Source: an uncultured Collinsella sp.
Lineage (GTDB): Bacteria > Actinomycetota > Coriobacteriia > Coriobacteriales > Coriobacteriaceae
Assembly: GCA_900545445.1 (NCBI GenBank)
Contig: UQZH01000054.1
Location: 1-11,833 of the forward strand
Direction: 5' to 3'
DNA: 11,833 nucleotides
Shown: positions 5,755 through 11,833 of the stretch, piece by piece
Layout of the letters: every line of letters begins with the position of its first letter
Position numbering within the stretch: position 1 is the stretch's first letter
Notes under the pieces: generated by a model
What the model was told of the DNA's origin: nothing
Seen by the model: only the letters and a program-made list of their open reading frames with translations
Database searches by the model: none
Position numbers and translations under genes: made by a program

Positions 5755-7203
5755 TTAATGCACGAGGCGGTAGAAATTCATCGATACCGCACCCTCGGCG
5801 TGCAGCTCCATCGCCGGAACCGCCGGCGAATAGGTACGGCTCGTAAGTGCCGCCTCGCCGCCATTTGCAAAAATCTCGACCATCGTAGTGTCCGAAAGCA
5901 CGCGTAGGTCGCGAAGCTCGCCGAGCTCAATCGACCTCTGGTCGCGCCCATAGCCTTCGTCACCCATATCGAGGGTAAGCATCCCGTCCGTATAACGCAC
6001 AAAGACACCCTTGCGGATTTCGAGCTCGACCATCTTGGTGCCCTCACAGGAAACCACAAGATCAAACAGGCGGCCCGGCTCCTCAACGGTTTCACCGCCT
6101 GTCGCGCGAACGCAGTCGCCGCGCACCTTCTCAATCTCGTGCGCCGGCTGCTGACAGAGCTTACCATCGCGTATGCTCAGCTCTCGCGGCACCGTCAACG
6201 CGCACTGCCACCCGCGTGCCACCGTCGGGTTTTCTGCCGTCGCATCGGGGCAACCAGACCACCCGATCATCAAACGCCGACCCGCAGCATCCTCAAAGGA
6301 CTGCGGTGCGTAGAAATCAAAGCCGGCATCGACCATCGGGGGCATGCCCTGCCCGGTGATCTTAAAACTCGGCGCCTCCCAATCGGCCTCGATGGGGAAC
6401 CACACGCACTGATGCGGATTGCGGTAACGCCAACCATCGGCAGGCACACCCTGCGGACAGCAAACGAGAATAAGCTCGCCATCGAGCTCAAACAGATCGG
6501 GGCACTCCCACATAAAGCCAAACTTCTCGCCCAACTCAATGCGCGTCGCATAGCTCCAGTCCTCAAGATTGCGCGAGGTATAGACAAGCACGCAGCCACG
6601 GTCGTCTTTCGTACGAGCGCCCAGAACCATGTAGTAGATACCGTCGTGTTCAAGGATCTTGGGGTCGCGCACGTGCGTACCGATATCGTCGGGGTAATCG
6701 ACCGGCCCAACAGCTATGCGCTTCTCGCCCAATTCGTCGGGATTCTCGGCAACCATATGAATCTGGTTTTGCTCACGGCCCGTCAACACGTAGTCGTAAT
6801 CATCACGGTCAAAATGCTTAACGTTGCCGGTATAGAAGTAGTGAATCTTGCCATCACGTACAAAGGCAGAACCAGAATACGCTCCACTCGAATCCAAATC
6901 GGAATCGGGGAACAGCACGGGACCGTGATTCTCGTACGTCACAAAATCCTTTGTCGCCAGATGATTCCAAAGCACTGGACCGCCATGCGCAGCATCGAAC
7001 GGATCGTATTGATGATAGATGTGATACGTATCACCAATCTGAACCAAACCATTGGGGTCGTTGAGCCAGCCAAGCTCAGGCTCCACATGGAACAAAAGCC
7101 TATCGGGGTCGGACGCGATGCGAGCCGCCGTCTCATCCTGTCCGGCACGCCACTGCTCATAGTCCGCACGCATCACCTTGTTTTTTTGATTAAACATCGC
7201 CAT
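5755..7203 (-). CDS. scrB: GH32 beta-fructosidase, probable sucrose-6-phosphate hydrolase
   Basis: 482 residues, normal for the family. It hydrolyses terminal beta-fructosyl bonds; beside a sucrose-type PTS the likely substrate is sucrose-6-phosphate, giving glucose-6-phosphate and fructose. The three catalytic blocks are present: WLNDPNG (46-52) with nucleophile Asp49, RDP (179-181) with the transition-state stabilising Asp180, and WECPDLF with acid/base Glu233. A five-bladed propeller is followed by the C-terminal sandwich from about residue 340. There is no signal peptide, so it is cytosolic. Start choice is uncertain by two codons: GAGAAGG is 3 nt from ATG 7203 and 9 nt from ATG 7197. Last gene of the minus-strand operon, 95 bp after EIIBC with a stable hairpin between. 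Substrate specificity for the phosphorylated sugar is inferred from context; no fructokinase is nearby. Confidence 0.92.
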   Translation of the reverse strand: MAMFNQKNKVMRADYEQWRAGQDETAARIASDPDRLLFHVEPELGWLNDPNGLVQIGDTYHIYHQYDPFDAAHGGPVLWNHLATKDFVTYENHGPVLFPDSDLDSSGAYSGSAFVRDGKIHYFYTGNVKHFDRDDYDYVLTGREQNQIHMVAENPDELGEKRIAVGPVDYPDDIGTHVRDPKILEHDGIYYMVLGARTKDDRGCVLVYTSRNLEDWSYATRIELGEKFGFMWECPDLFELDGELILVCCPQGVPADGWRYRNPHQCVWFPIEADWEAPSFKITGQGMPPMVDAGFDFYAPQSFEDAAGRRLMIGWSGCPDATAENPTVARGWQCALTVPRELSIRDGKLCQQPAHEIEKVRGDCVRATGGETVEEPGRLFDLVVSCEGTKMVELEIRKGVFVRYTDGMLTLDMGDEGYGRDQRSIELGELRDLRVLSDTTMVEIFANGGEAALTSRTYSPAVPAMELHAEGAVSMNFYRLVH

Positions 7204-7220
7204 TGACCTTCTCGTCTATA

Positions 7221-7259
7221 GGAAAGGACGCTCGACTCACACGAGCCGAACGCCCTTCC
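7221..7259 (-). other. Intercistronic RNA hairpin between EIIBC and GH32 genes
   Basis: In the minus-strand transcript, 7243-7259 pairs with 7221-7238 as a 17-bp helix with one bulge (7225) and a 4-nt GUGU loop. The three positions that are not Watson-Crick (7228/7253, 7231/7250, 7235/7246) are all G-U in that RNA, whereas they would be A-C mismatches in plus-strand RNA. There is no U run after it, so it looks like an mRNA stability or processing element rather than a terminator. Confidence 0.6.
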
Positions 7260-7298
7260 CCAAATGGACTTATCCGCACATTACGCTGAACGGCTCAA

Positions 7299-8750
7299 CT
7301 AGAAGCTAACGTCGAAGCCAGCGCCAGCGCCCTCTTCATCGGTGGTCGGCACGCCCTTTGCCTTGTTGTAGGCAAAGATCAAGACGATCGGCACGATGAA
7401 GGCGATGAGATTGCCAGCCACATACCACACGAGCGTCTCGGGCGTGACGATGAGCAGGCCAAGCACGCCGGTCAGACCCTGACCGATGGCGCGCACCTCA
7501 AAGAGCTTCACGAAGGCACCGCCGCAGCCTGCACCGATGCAAGCGCAGATGAACGGGATGATCGAGTAGCGCATGTTTGCAGCAAAGATTGCGGGCTCGG
7601 AGATACCGACCAGCGTCGGGATAAAGGACGACATGCAGATGTTGCGCTCTTTGGAATGCTTCTTGTGAATGAGGTACATGCCGATGGCGCCGCCGCCCTG
7701 GGCGATGATGGAAACCGACCAGATGGCCTGGATGTAGTTGAAGCCAGTCGTGGCAACGAGGTTTGCCTCGATACCCTGGATGAACTGATGCGTACCGGTA
7801 ACGACGAGCGGCTGCAGGAATGCGGCAAAGACAAAGGCACCGAAGACGCCCATCCTGTTGTACAGGATATCGATTACACCGGCGAGGACGTCGCCGATCA
7901 GGTTGCCGAGCGGGCCGAACACGGTGAACAGGGCGACGTTAGCAAGAATCAGGGTAACGGTCGGGACAAAGACGAACGAGACGACCTCGGGGATGTACTT
8001 CTGGGCAATCTTTTCGACCTTGGCCATAAACCAGGCAGTCAGGATTGCAGGGAACACGCCGCCCTGGAAAGCAACCATGGGAATGGAGAGCGGACCGAAG
8101 TTCCAGTACTCAGCACCCGTCGGGTCCATAACGAACGTGTTACGGTTCATAAGGCTCGGGTGAACCATGACGATACCGACGAGGATGCCCAGGATCGGGT
8201 TACCGCCAAAACGCTTGACCGCGCTGTACATAACCAGGACAGGTAGGTAGTCAAACGTGGTGGCGATAATGGCAAAGAAGCTTGCGAGGTTCTTGAGGAA
8301 CTCGCTGTGATCGGCGAGGCTGCCCTCCATGCCAAAGAGGCCGTTGGCAACGATCAGCGACTTAAGGCCGATGATGATAGCAGCGCCGACGAAAGCGGGA
8401 ATGATGGGGATAAAGATGTCCGAGAATACCTTGAGGACCGAGAAGAACTTGCCCTTCTTGTCCGCCTCGGCGCCCTTGACCTCGGAAGCGCTGATCTCCT
8501 TAACGCCCGTCAGAGCCATAAACTCATCGTAAACCTTGTTGACGGTACCGGTACCGAAGATGATCATGAGCTGGCCGCTGTTGTACAGCACGCCCTTGAC
8601 GCCATCGATGTTCTCGAGCTCGGCCTTGTTGTACTTGCTCGTATCCTTGAGCACCAGACGCAGACGCGTAACGCAATGCGTGGCGCCCTCGATGTTCTCC
8701 AGACCGCCGACGTTATCGACGACTTGCTGAGACACTACTTTGTAGTCCAT
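7299..8750 (-). CDS. scrA: PTS sucrose-type permease, EIIBC subunit
   Basis: 483 residues. It imports and phosphorylates a sugar across the cytoplasmic membrane. The EIIB domain (about 1-85) carries the phosphorylated cysteine Cys26 in HCVTRLRL and the GVKGV...GQLMIIFGTGTVNKVY segment seen in ScrA. A charged linker (about 85-103) leads to the multi-spanning EIIC domain, with FGGNPILG (181-188), the GTHQ loop (319-322) corresponding to GIHH of ScrA, AQGGGA (350-355) and GISEPAIF (382-389), the substrate-site motif. There is no EIIA domain, so an EIIA from elsewhere is required. ATG 8750 is chosen because GGAGAGG lies 3 nt upstream; an ATG at 8762 overlaps that site. It sits 45 bp after the GH32-like gene. 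Sucrose is the best guess; related fructosides or other glucosides are possible. Confidence 0.9.
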   Translation of the reverse strand: MDYKVVSQQVVDNVGGLENIEGATHCVTRLRLVLKDTSKYNKAELENIDGVKGVLYNSGQLMIIFGTGTVNKVYDEFMALTGVKEISASEVKGAEADKKGKFFSVLKVFSDIFIPIIPAFVGAAIIIGLKSLIVANGLFGMEGSLADHSEFLKNLASFFAIIATTFDYLPVLVMYSAVKRFGGNPILGILVGIVMVHPSLMNRNTFVMDPTGAEYWNFGPLSIPMVAFQGGVFPAILTAWFMAKVEKIAQKYIPEVVSFVFVPTVTLILANVALFTVFGPLGNLIGDVLAGVIDILYNRMGVFGAFVFAAFLQPLVVTGTHQFIQGIEANLVATTGFNYIQAIWSVSIIAQGGGAIGMYLIHKKHSKERNICMSSFIPTLVGISEPAIFAANMRYSIIPFICACIGAGCGGAFVKLFEVRAIGQGLTGVLGLLIVTPETLVWYVAGNLIAFIVPIVLIFAYNKAKGVPTTDEEGAGAGFDVSF

Positions 8751-8753
8751 GTT

Positions 8754-8760
8754 CCTCTCC
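8754..8760 (-). promoter_or_regulatory. Ribosome binding site that sets the EIIBC start
   Basis: GGAGAGG on the minus strand, with its GGAG core 6 nt from ATG 8750. The other candidate ATG (8762-8760) overlaps this sequence and has AAAGGA immediately adjacent with no spacer, so 8750 is preferred. Confidence 0.65.
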
Positions 8761-8795
8761 ATTCCTTTACGAAATCATAAGACGTTTTGATGCCA

Positions 8796-10178
8796 TTACA
8801 GAGACGCGATCGTTGCATTTGCGCACTTAAGCGTACCGTCGGTGACCGTCAGCGCCACACCCTGGCCCCGCTTATTGCAGAATCGAGCGTTAAGCGCAAC
8901 ATCATCGACAAAGATGGTCGCGATATCGTCGTCAACGACCAGGCGCACATGATGAGTGCCCTCGCCCTTAAAGAACAACGGACGCTCGAGGCCCATGTTG
9001 TTGACCTGGAACCACGGATACTGGGGGGCCGCCGTAAACTCGAGCTTGCCCTCACGCAGGTTGGCGCGGAACTCATAGGCAAGACCGGACTCGGCGTCCT
9101 CGGCAAGCTTCACCGAGAAGCCGGCAGCGTCACCGGCGAGCTCGATGTCGGCATCGAGCATATAGGTGGAACCGGCATCCGCGGCGAGCACCTGCTCGAC
9201 CTTGCCCGACTCGCAGGAGAGCTCAAAGGCCTCGACTGCCTTAGCCTCGCCAAAGGCGCCAAGCATGCTGTCAGGAAGCTTGGTGCCGAGCGTTCCGTCG
9301 GCACGCTGAACGATCTCGAGGGGCATAAAGGTGCCACCCCACAGGTAAGAGCTGGGGTCGCCGCCCTCGTCACGCGTAGGAACCCAACCAAAGAGAACGC
9401 GGCGCTCGCCGTCAAATGCGGTACGCGCGGCATAGTACGCGCGGCCATCGAAGGAATCGTCCGCAGGAGTGATCCAAGGACCGTTGATAGAGCGAGACAT
9501 GCGGTAACGGGTCTTGTTGCCATCACTGTACTCGGAGAACACCAGATACCACCAGTCGCCCATCTTAAAGAGATCAGGCATCTCGAACATGGTGTACAGG
9601 CCCGGATTCCACCAGTCGCCCTGGAACTCCCAGGTATCCAGGTCCTTGGAGGTGAACTTGACCAGACGACCGGTCATCAGACGCTTGTCCTCGCCCACAC
9701 GCGTGCCGAGGATGAGCATGTACTCTTCGTTCTCCTCATCCCAAAGCACAAAGGGATCGCGCCAGTTGCGGTCATCGTAACCCTCCTGGGGCGGAAGCAG
9801 CGTCTCGGCGATGTTCTTCTCCCACTTGACGGCGTCGTCACTCGTTGCGTGAAGAAGAACCTGCTTCATCAAGCGTGCCTTGACCTTATCGCGATTGCAA
9901 CCAGTGTAGAGCGCATGGTACTTGTCGCCCACCTTAAACACCGTGCCGGCATAAACATACTGGTCGACTTCCTCGTCGCTGCCACGCTCAAGGCTCTCGC
10001 CAAAGTCTTTGTAATTGACGAAGTCCTTGGTTGTCGCGAGTGCCCAGCCAAACGGCTCTCCGAAAGGTCCGGGGTTTCGCGTGTCACGCTGATGATAGAG
10101 ATAGAACGTGCCGTCCTCGCCGTACGGCATGATGTCGCCCACCCAAATTCCCTCAGGCTGGTAATACACCTTGTGCAT
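8796..10178 (-). CDS. Divergent GH32-type glycoside hydrolase
   Basis: 460 residues. Fold and two catalytic blocks point to GH32-like beta-fructosidases: NWRDPFV (RDP 140-142), FEMPDLF with candidate acid/base Glu199, YYAARTAFDGERRVLFGW (strand equivalent to FYAPQSF...RRLMIGW in the neighbouring GH32) and a C-terminal sandwich ending in a typical VALTVTDGTLKCANATI. The nucleophile block is not WMNDPNG but IWVGDIMPYGEDG (11-23); Asp15 is the likely nucleophile. No signal peptide, so cytosolic, presumably acting on an imported, perhaps phosphorylated fructoside. The start at ATG 10178 has AAGGAAG 6 nt upstream; the GTG at 10196 would overlap it. First gene of the operon, directly behind the operator-covered promoter. 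The exact substrate cannot be read from sequence; other five-bladed propeller families such as GH43 or GH117-like are the alternatives. Confidence 0.8.
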   Translation of the reverse strand: MHKVYYQPEGIWVGDIMPYGEDGTFYLYHQRDTRNPGPFGEPFGWALATTKDFVNYKDFGESLERGSDEEVDQYVYAGTVFKVGDKYHALYTGCNRDKVKARLMKQVLLHATSDDAVKWEKNIAETLLPPQEGYDDRNWRDPFVLWDEENEEYMLILGTRVGEDKRLMTGRLVKFTSKDLDTWEFQGDWWNPGLYTMFEMPDLFKMGDWWYLVFSEYSDGNKTRYRMSRSINGPWITPADDSFDGRAYYAARTAFDGERRVLFGWVPTRDEGGDPSSYLWGGTFMPLEIVQRADGTLGTKLPDSMLGAFGEAKAVEAFELSCESGKVEQVLAADAGSTYMLDADIELAGDAAGFSVKLAEDAESGLAYEFRANLREGKLEFTAAPQYPWFQVNNMGLERPLFFKGEGTHHVRLVVDDDIATIFVDDVALNARFCNKRGQGVALTVTDGTLKCANATIASL

Positions 10179-10220
10179 CCGAGACTTCCTTCCCACGTGA
10201 TACTAACTCGGTACAACTGC

Positions 10221-10249
10221 AAGATATGTCAATCGTTTTCATATGTCAA
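10221..10249 (-). promoter_or_regulatory. Sigma-70 promoter of the fructoside operon
   Basis: On the minus strand a perfect -35 box TTGACA (10244-10249) is followed after exactly 17 bp by TATCTT (10221-10226). The start point would be near 10214, giving a leader of about 35 nt to ATG 10178. Two LacI-type operators overlap it: one covers the -35 box and the other exactly fills the spacer. Confidence 0.75.
10227..10243. promoter_or_regulatory. LacI-type operator O1 (promoter spacer)
   Basis: TGTCAATCGTTTTCATA, centred on CG at 10234-10235. It is a direct repeat of the adjacent O2 (14 of 17 or more identical) and occupies the whole spacer between -35 and -10. A repressor bound here would block RNA polymerase. 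The AAxCGxTT-type core is the usual LacI-family operator centre. Confidence 0.7.
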
Positions 10250-10260
10250 ACGTTTTCACA
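10244..10260. promoter_or_regulatory. LacI-type operator O2 (overlaps -35)
   Basis: TGTCAAACGTTTTCACA with the palindromic core AAACGTTT centred at 10251-10252. It contains the -35 box in its left half and abuts O1 head-to-tail. It matches the site in front of the repressor gene (O4) closely: TGTCA, then A or T, ACGTTT, then T or A, CA, C or T, A. Confidence 0.75.
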
Positions 10261-10289
10261 CCAATACGTCTTTTCGCAGTTCCAGTCGT

Positions 10290-10312
10290 CGGCAAACGGT
10301 TGACATATGCCG
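10290..10312. promoter_or_regulatory. LacI-type operator O3, inside a small inverted repeat
   Basis: On the minus strand GTCAACCGTTTGCC (10291-10304) matches the operator consensus, centred at 10297-10298, 46 bp from the centre of O2. It is also embedded in a 5-bp inverted repeat CGGCA/TGCCG (10290-10294 with 10308-10312). It could serve as an auxiliary site. Confidence 0.55.
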
Positions 10313-10361
10313 GCGAACGGTCATCAGAGGCGTTTGAGGAATTCTTTTGGCACGGGATGAA

Positions 10362-11372
10362 CTACGCGGTTTTGCCCTCAATGAGTTCAACGGGGAGCTT
10401 GGTATTCGATTCGGGCTTTTCACCGTTAACAAGAGCGATGATGGATTGCGCCGCGAGCTCTCCGATGCGATCGATATCTTGACGAACGGTTGTTAAGTCA
10501 GGCATAAACGTCATAGTGCGGCGGGCGCCATCCGCGCCCACGACCTTAATATCGTCCGGAGCGCTCAAGCCGCGCTGCTTCATCACGTTAAGACAGATAG
10601 CCGCCATCGTGTCGTCTCCCGCAAAGATGCCGTCAATATCGGGGTTCTCATCGAGGATCTTCGCAACGACCGCACTCTTTTCGTCATCGGACTTAACGAA
10701 CTCGACCTCACGGACAAGCGCGGGCAAACCGGCCTGCTCCACAACATCGTGGTAGGCATCGGTACGCTTATTGGCAGGCATGCGCATGCGGCTATTGTTG
10801 CGCAGGCACAAGATGCGCGAACACCCGTCATCAATCAGGCGACGCGTGGCAAGTTCGCCGATGCCATAGCTGTCGCTCGCAATCTGAACAGAGGTCTCGC
10901 CAAGGTCGCAGTCGATACCAACCAGACTCAAGCCCATCTCGGCATACGCCTCGGCACCGATATTAAGCGAGTTGACGATGACGCCATCAACCATATTGCG
11001 TCGAAGCATGTCGATATAAGAGCGCTCAAGCTCGGGTCGATTGGCGCTATTGCACAGCAGCATCTTAAAACCGTTTTCGGCCAGGGTATGCTCAATGACT
11101 TGAACCACTTGGGCATGAAACGGACTGCTGACATAGGGGACGATCATACCGATAAGATTCAGGCGACCGTTGAGCATGGCACGAGCGATATCGTTGGGCG
11201 TATAGTTGATGCGCTTCATCGCGGCATGGACCTTATCGCGGGTCTCTTGGCTAATATAGCCACGATTATTAAGCACACGAGATACCGTAGTAGGCGAAAC
11301 CCCCGCCACCGCCGCAACTTCCTTGATGCCAGGCTTAGCCGTATCCTTAGAACGAGCGCCCTCGCGAGCCAT
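10362..11372 (-). CDS. LacI-family transcriptional repressor
   Basis: 336 residues, standard LacI/GalR length. It is predicted to repress the fructoside operon and release on binding a sugar or sugar phosphate. The N-terminal helix-turn-helix GIKEVAAVAGVSPTTVSRVLNN (about 15-36) is classic, followed by the hinge region PNDIARAMLNGR (59-70) and a periplasmic-binding-protein-like effector domain starting at LIGMIVPYVSSPFH (73-86). Later landmarks are FAGDDTMAAICLNVMKQRGL and TTVRQDIDRIGELAAQSI. The start at ATG 11372 has GGGAGGG with 5 nt spacing. It is encoded on the same strand, 183 bp upstream of the operon it probably controls, and has its own operator copy (O4) 23 nt before its start, pointing to autoregulation. 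By role it may be a ScrR, but the ligand is not readable from sequence. Confidence 0.93.
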   Translation of the reverse strand: MAREGARSKDTAKPGIKEVAAVAGVSPTTVSRVLNNRGYISQETRDKVHAAMKRINYTPNDIARAMLNGRLNLIGMIVPYVSSPFHAQVVQVIEHTLAENGFKMLLCNSANRPELERSYIDMLRRNMVDGVIVNSLNIGAEAYAEMGLSLVGIDCDLGETSVQIASDSYGIGELATRRLIDDGCSRILCLRNNSRMRMPANKRTDAYHDVVEQAGLPALVREVEFVKSDDEKSAVVAKILDENPDIDGIFAGDDTMAAICLNVMKQRGLSAPDDIKVVGADGARRTMTFMPDLTTVRQDIDRIGELAAQSIIALVNGEKPESNTKLPVELIEGKTA

Positions 11373-11393
11373 AGCACCCTCCCCTCATCAACA

Positions 11394-11410
11394 TGTCATA
11401 CGTTTACATA
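11394..11410. promoter_or_regulatory. LacI-type operator O4 at the repressor gene
   Basis: TGTCATACGTTTACATA, centred at 11401-11402, matches O2 at 13 of 17 positions or better and has a palindromic TGT...ACA arrangement around ACGT. It lies 21-38 nt before the repressor ATG, in the expected 5' region of that gene. No clear -35/-10 pair could be assigned around it (TATGCT at 11418-11423 on the minus strand is only a weak -10 candidate). Confidence 0.7.
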
Positions 11411-11833
11411 CGAACAAAGCATACCCCAACAACAGTGGGAAGACGGTAACAGTACAAGTAAGTAAACGACTCATCCAAATAAATAGGAGAGTTCCGCCTA
11501 AAGGGTGACTACACAGGACCCCCGCCGGGGCTGTTTGGGCTACCTCCCAAAACATTCCGCACTGATATTTTCTGTATTGAAGACGTCGATGGTGCACCCG
11601 TATACCATTGACGTCGACACCATCAGATGCGGACCGCGCGGTGACCCCACATTCCGCTGGCGCCCACAGGGCTGCCCTCGTTTCCTGACATGTCCCGCGC
11701 GGGCCGCGGCGAGCCGAGACCGCCGCATGACCTAATAGGAGCATGGAGCGATACCGCGGACCCGAACAACCGCATTCTATCGCGCCCCGTCAGTGTGCCG
11801 TCTGCCCGGTCCAGGCGAGCACGGAAAGAACGG
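11411..11833. other. No gene recognised; inverted repeat and short open frames only
   Basis: The repressor's upstream region and beyond, 423 bp to the window edge. Visible structure: a GC-rich CCCC/GGGG mini-hairpin at 11520-11530, a 7-bp inverted repeat GATGGTG/CACCATC (11588-11594 with 11618-11624) with GACGTCGA present twice (11582-11589 and 11610-11617), and the palindrome ACCGCGCGGT near 11633-11642. Open frames on both strands here have atypical composition for the surrounding genes and no recognisable motif. An ATG at 11743 opens a plus-strand frame to the window end, but AGGAG is only 1 nt from it. I cannot assign a tRNA, rRNA, IS end or known RNA. Confidence 0.4.

Noticed and set aside
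6139..7206. 355-codon plus-strand open frame opposite the canonical GH32 gene
   Set aside because: Antisense shadow; the minus strand carries WLNDPNG, RDP and ECPD blocks, while this frame has no family features.
10227..10260. CRISPR-like or VNTR interpretation of the tandem 17-bp repeat
   Set aside because: Only two copies with no spacers, and they sit exactly on a promoter with LacI operator cores.
8787..10337. 516-codon plus-strand open frame opposite the GH32-like gene
   Set aside because: It is the complement of a gene with clear catalytic motifs and a good ribosome binding site. Long antisense frames are common in GC-biased coding DNA, and the translation has no recognisable domain.
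11743..11833. Start of a plus-strand gene running off the window
   Set aside because: AGGAG is only 1 nt from the ATG, the 30 visible residues match nothing I recognise, and the frame is too short to support.

Overview
The window looks like chromosomal DNA from a GC-rich gut actinobacterium of the Coriobacteriia, most probably Collinsella. That is inference from the protein flavour (strong GC-ending codon bias, anaerobic glycyl-radical metabolism, a PTS sugar operon) and gene neighbourhood; there is no rRNA or other direct taxonomic marker here.

Layout. (1) Positions 1-1877, plus strand: the 3' end of threonine synthase (thrC), an intrinsic terminator, then homoserine kinase (thrB). These are the last two steps of threonine synthesis. 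thrB is bracketed by two large nested inverted repeats: one in its leader (870-981) and one starting at its stop codon (1871-2057). (2) Positions 2136-5479, minus strand: degV-family lipid-binding protein, pflA (pyruvate formate-lyase activase), mtnN (MTA/SAH nucleosidase) and engB/ysxC (ribosome-assembly GTPase), read in that order. mtnN and pflA are functionally connected because radical-SAM enzymes such as PflA produce 5'-deoxyadenosine, which MTAN-type nucleosidases can cleave. (3) Positions 5755-11372, minus strand: a fructoside utilisation locus. A LacI-family repressor lies upstream of a three-gene operon: a divergent GH32-like enzyme, a sucrose-type PTS permease (EIIBC, ScrA-like) and a canonical GH32 beta-fructosidase / sucrose-6-phosphate hydrolase (ScrB-like). 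(4) Positions 11409-11833: no gene that I can support.

How the sugar locus works (inference). EIIBC imports and phosphorylates sucrose or a related fructoside, using an EIIA encoded elsewhere. The two cytosolic GH32 proteins then cleave the product. A strong promoter (TTGACA, 17 bp, TATCTT) in front of the operon is overlaid by two head-to-tail LacI-type operators of exactly 17 bp, with a third 46 bp upstream and a fourth in front of the repressor gene itself. This suggests tight repression, autoregulation and possibly DNA looping. No fructokinase and no EIIA gene are in the window.

The most unusual things are the two unrelated nested palindromes around thrB, the promoter/operator layout of the sugar operon, the non-canonical nucleophile region of the GH32-like enzyme, and an intercistronic hairpin whose mismatches all become G-U pairs only in the coding-strand RNA. 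I found no CRISPR array, transposase, tRNA or rRNA.
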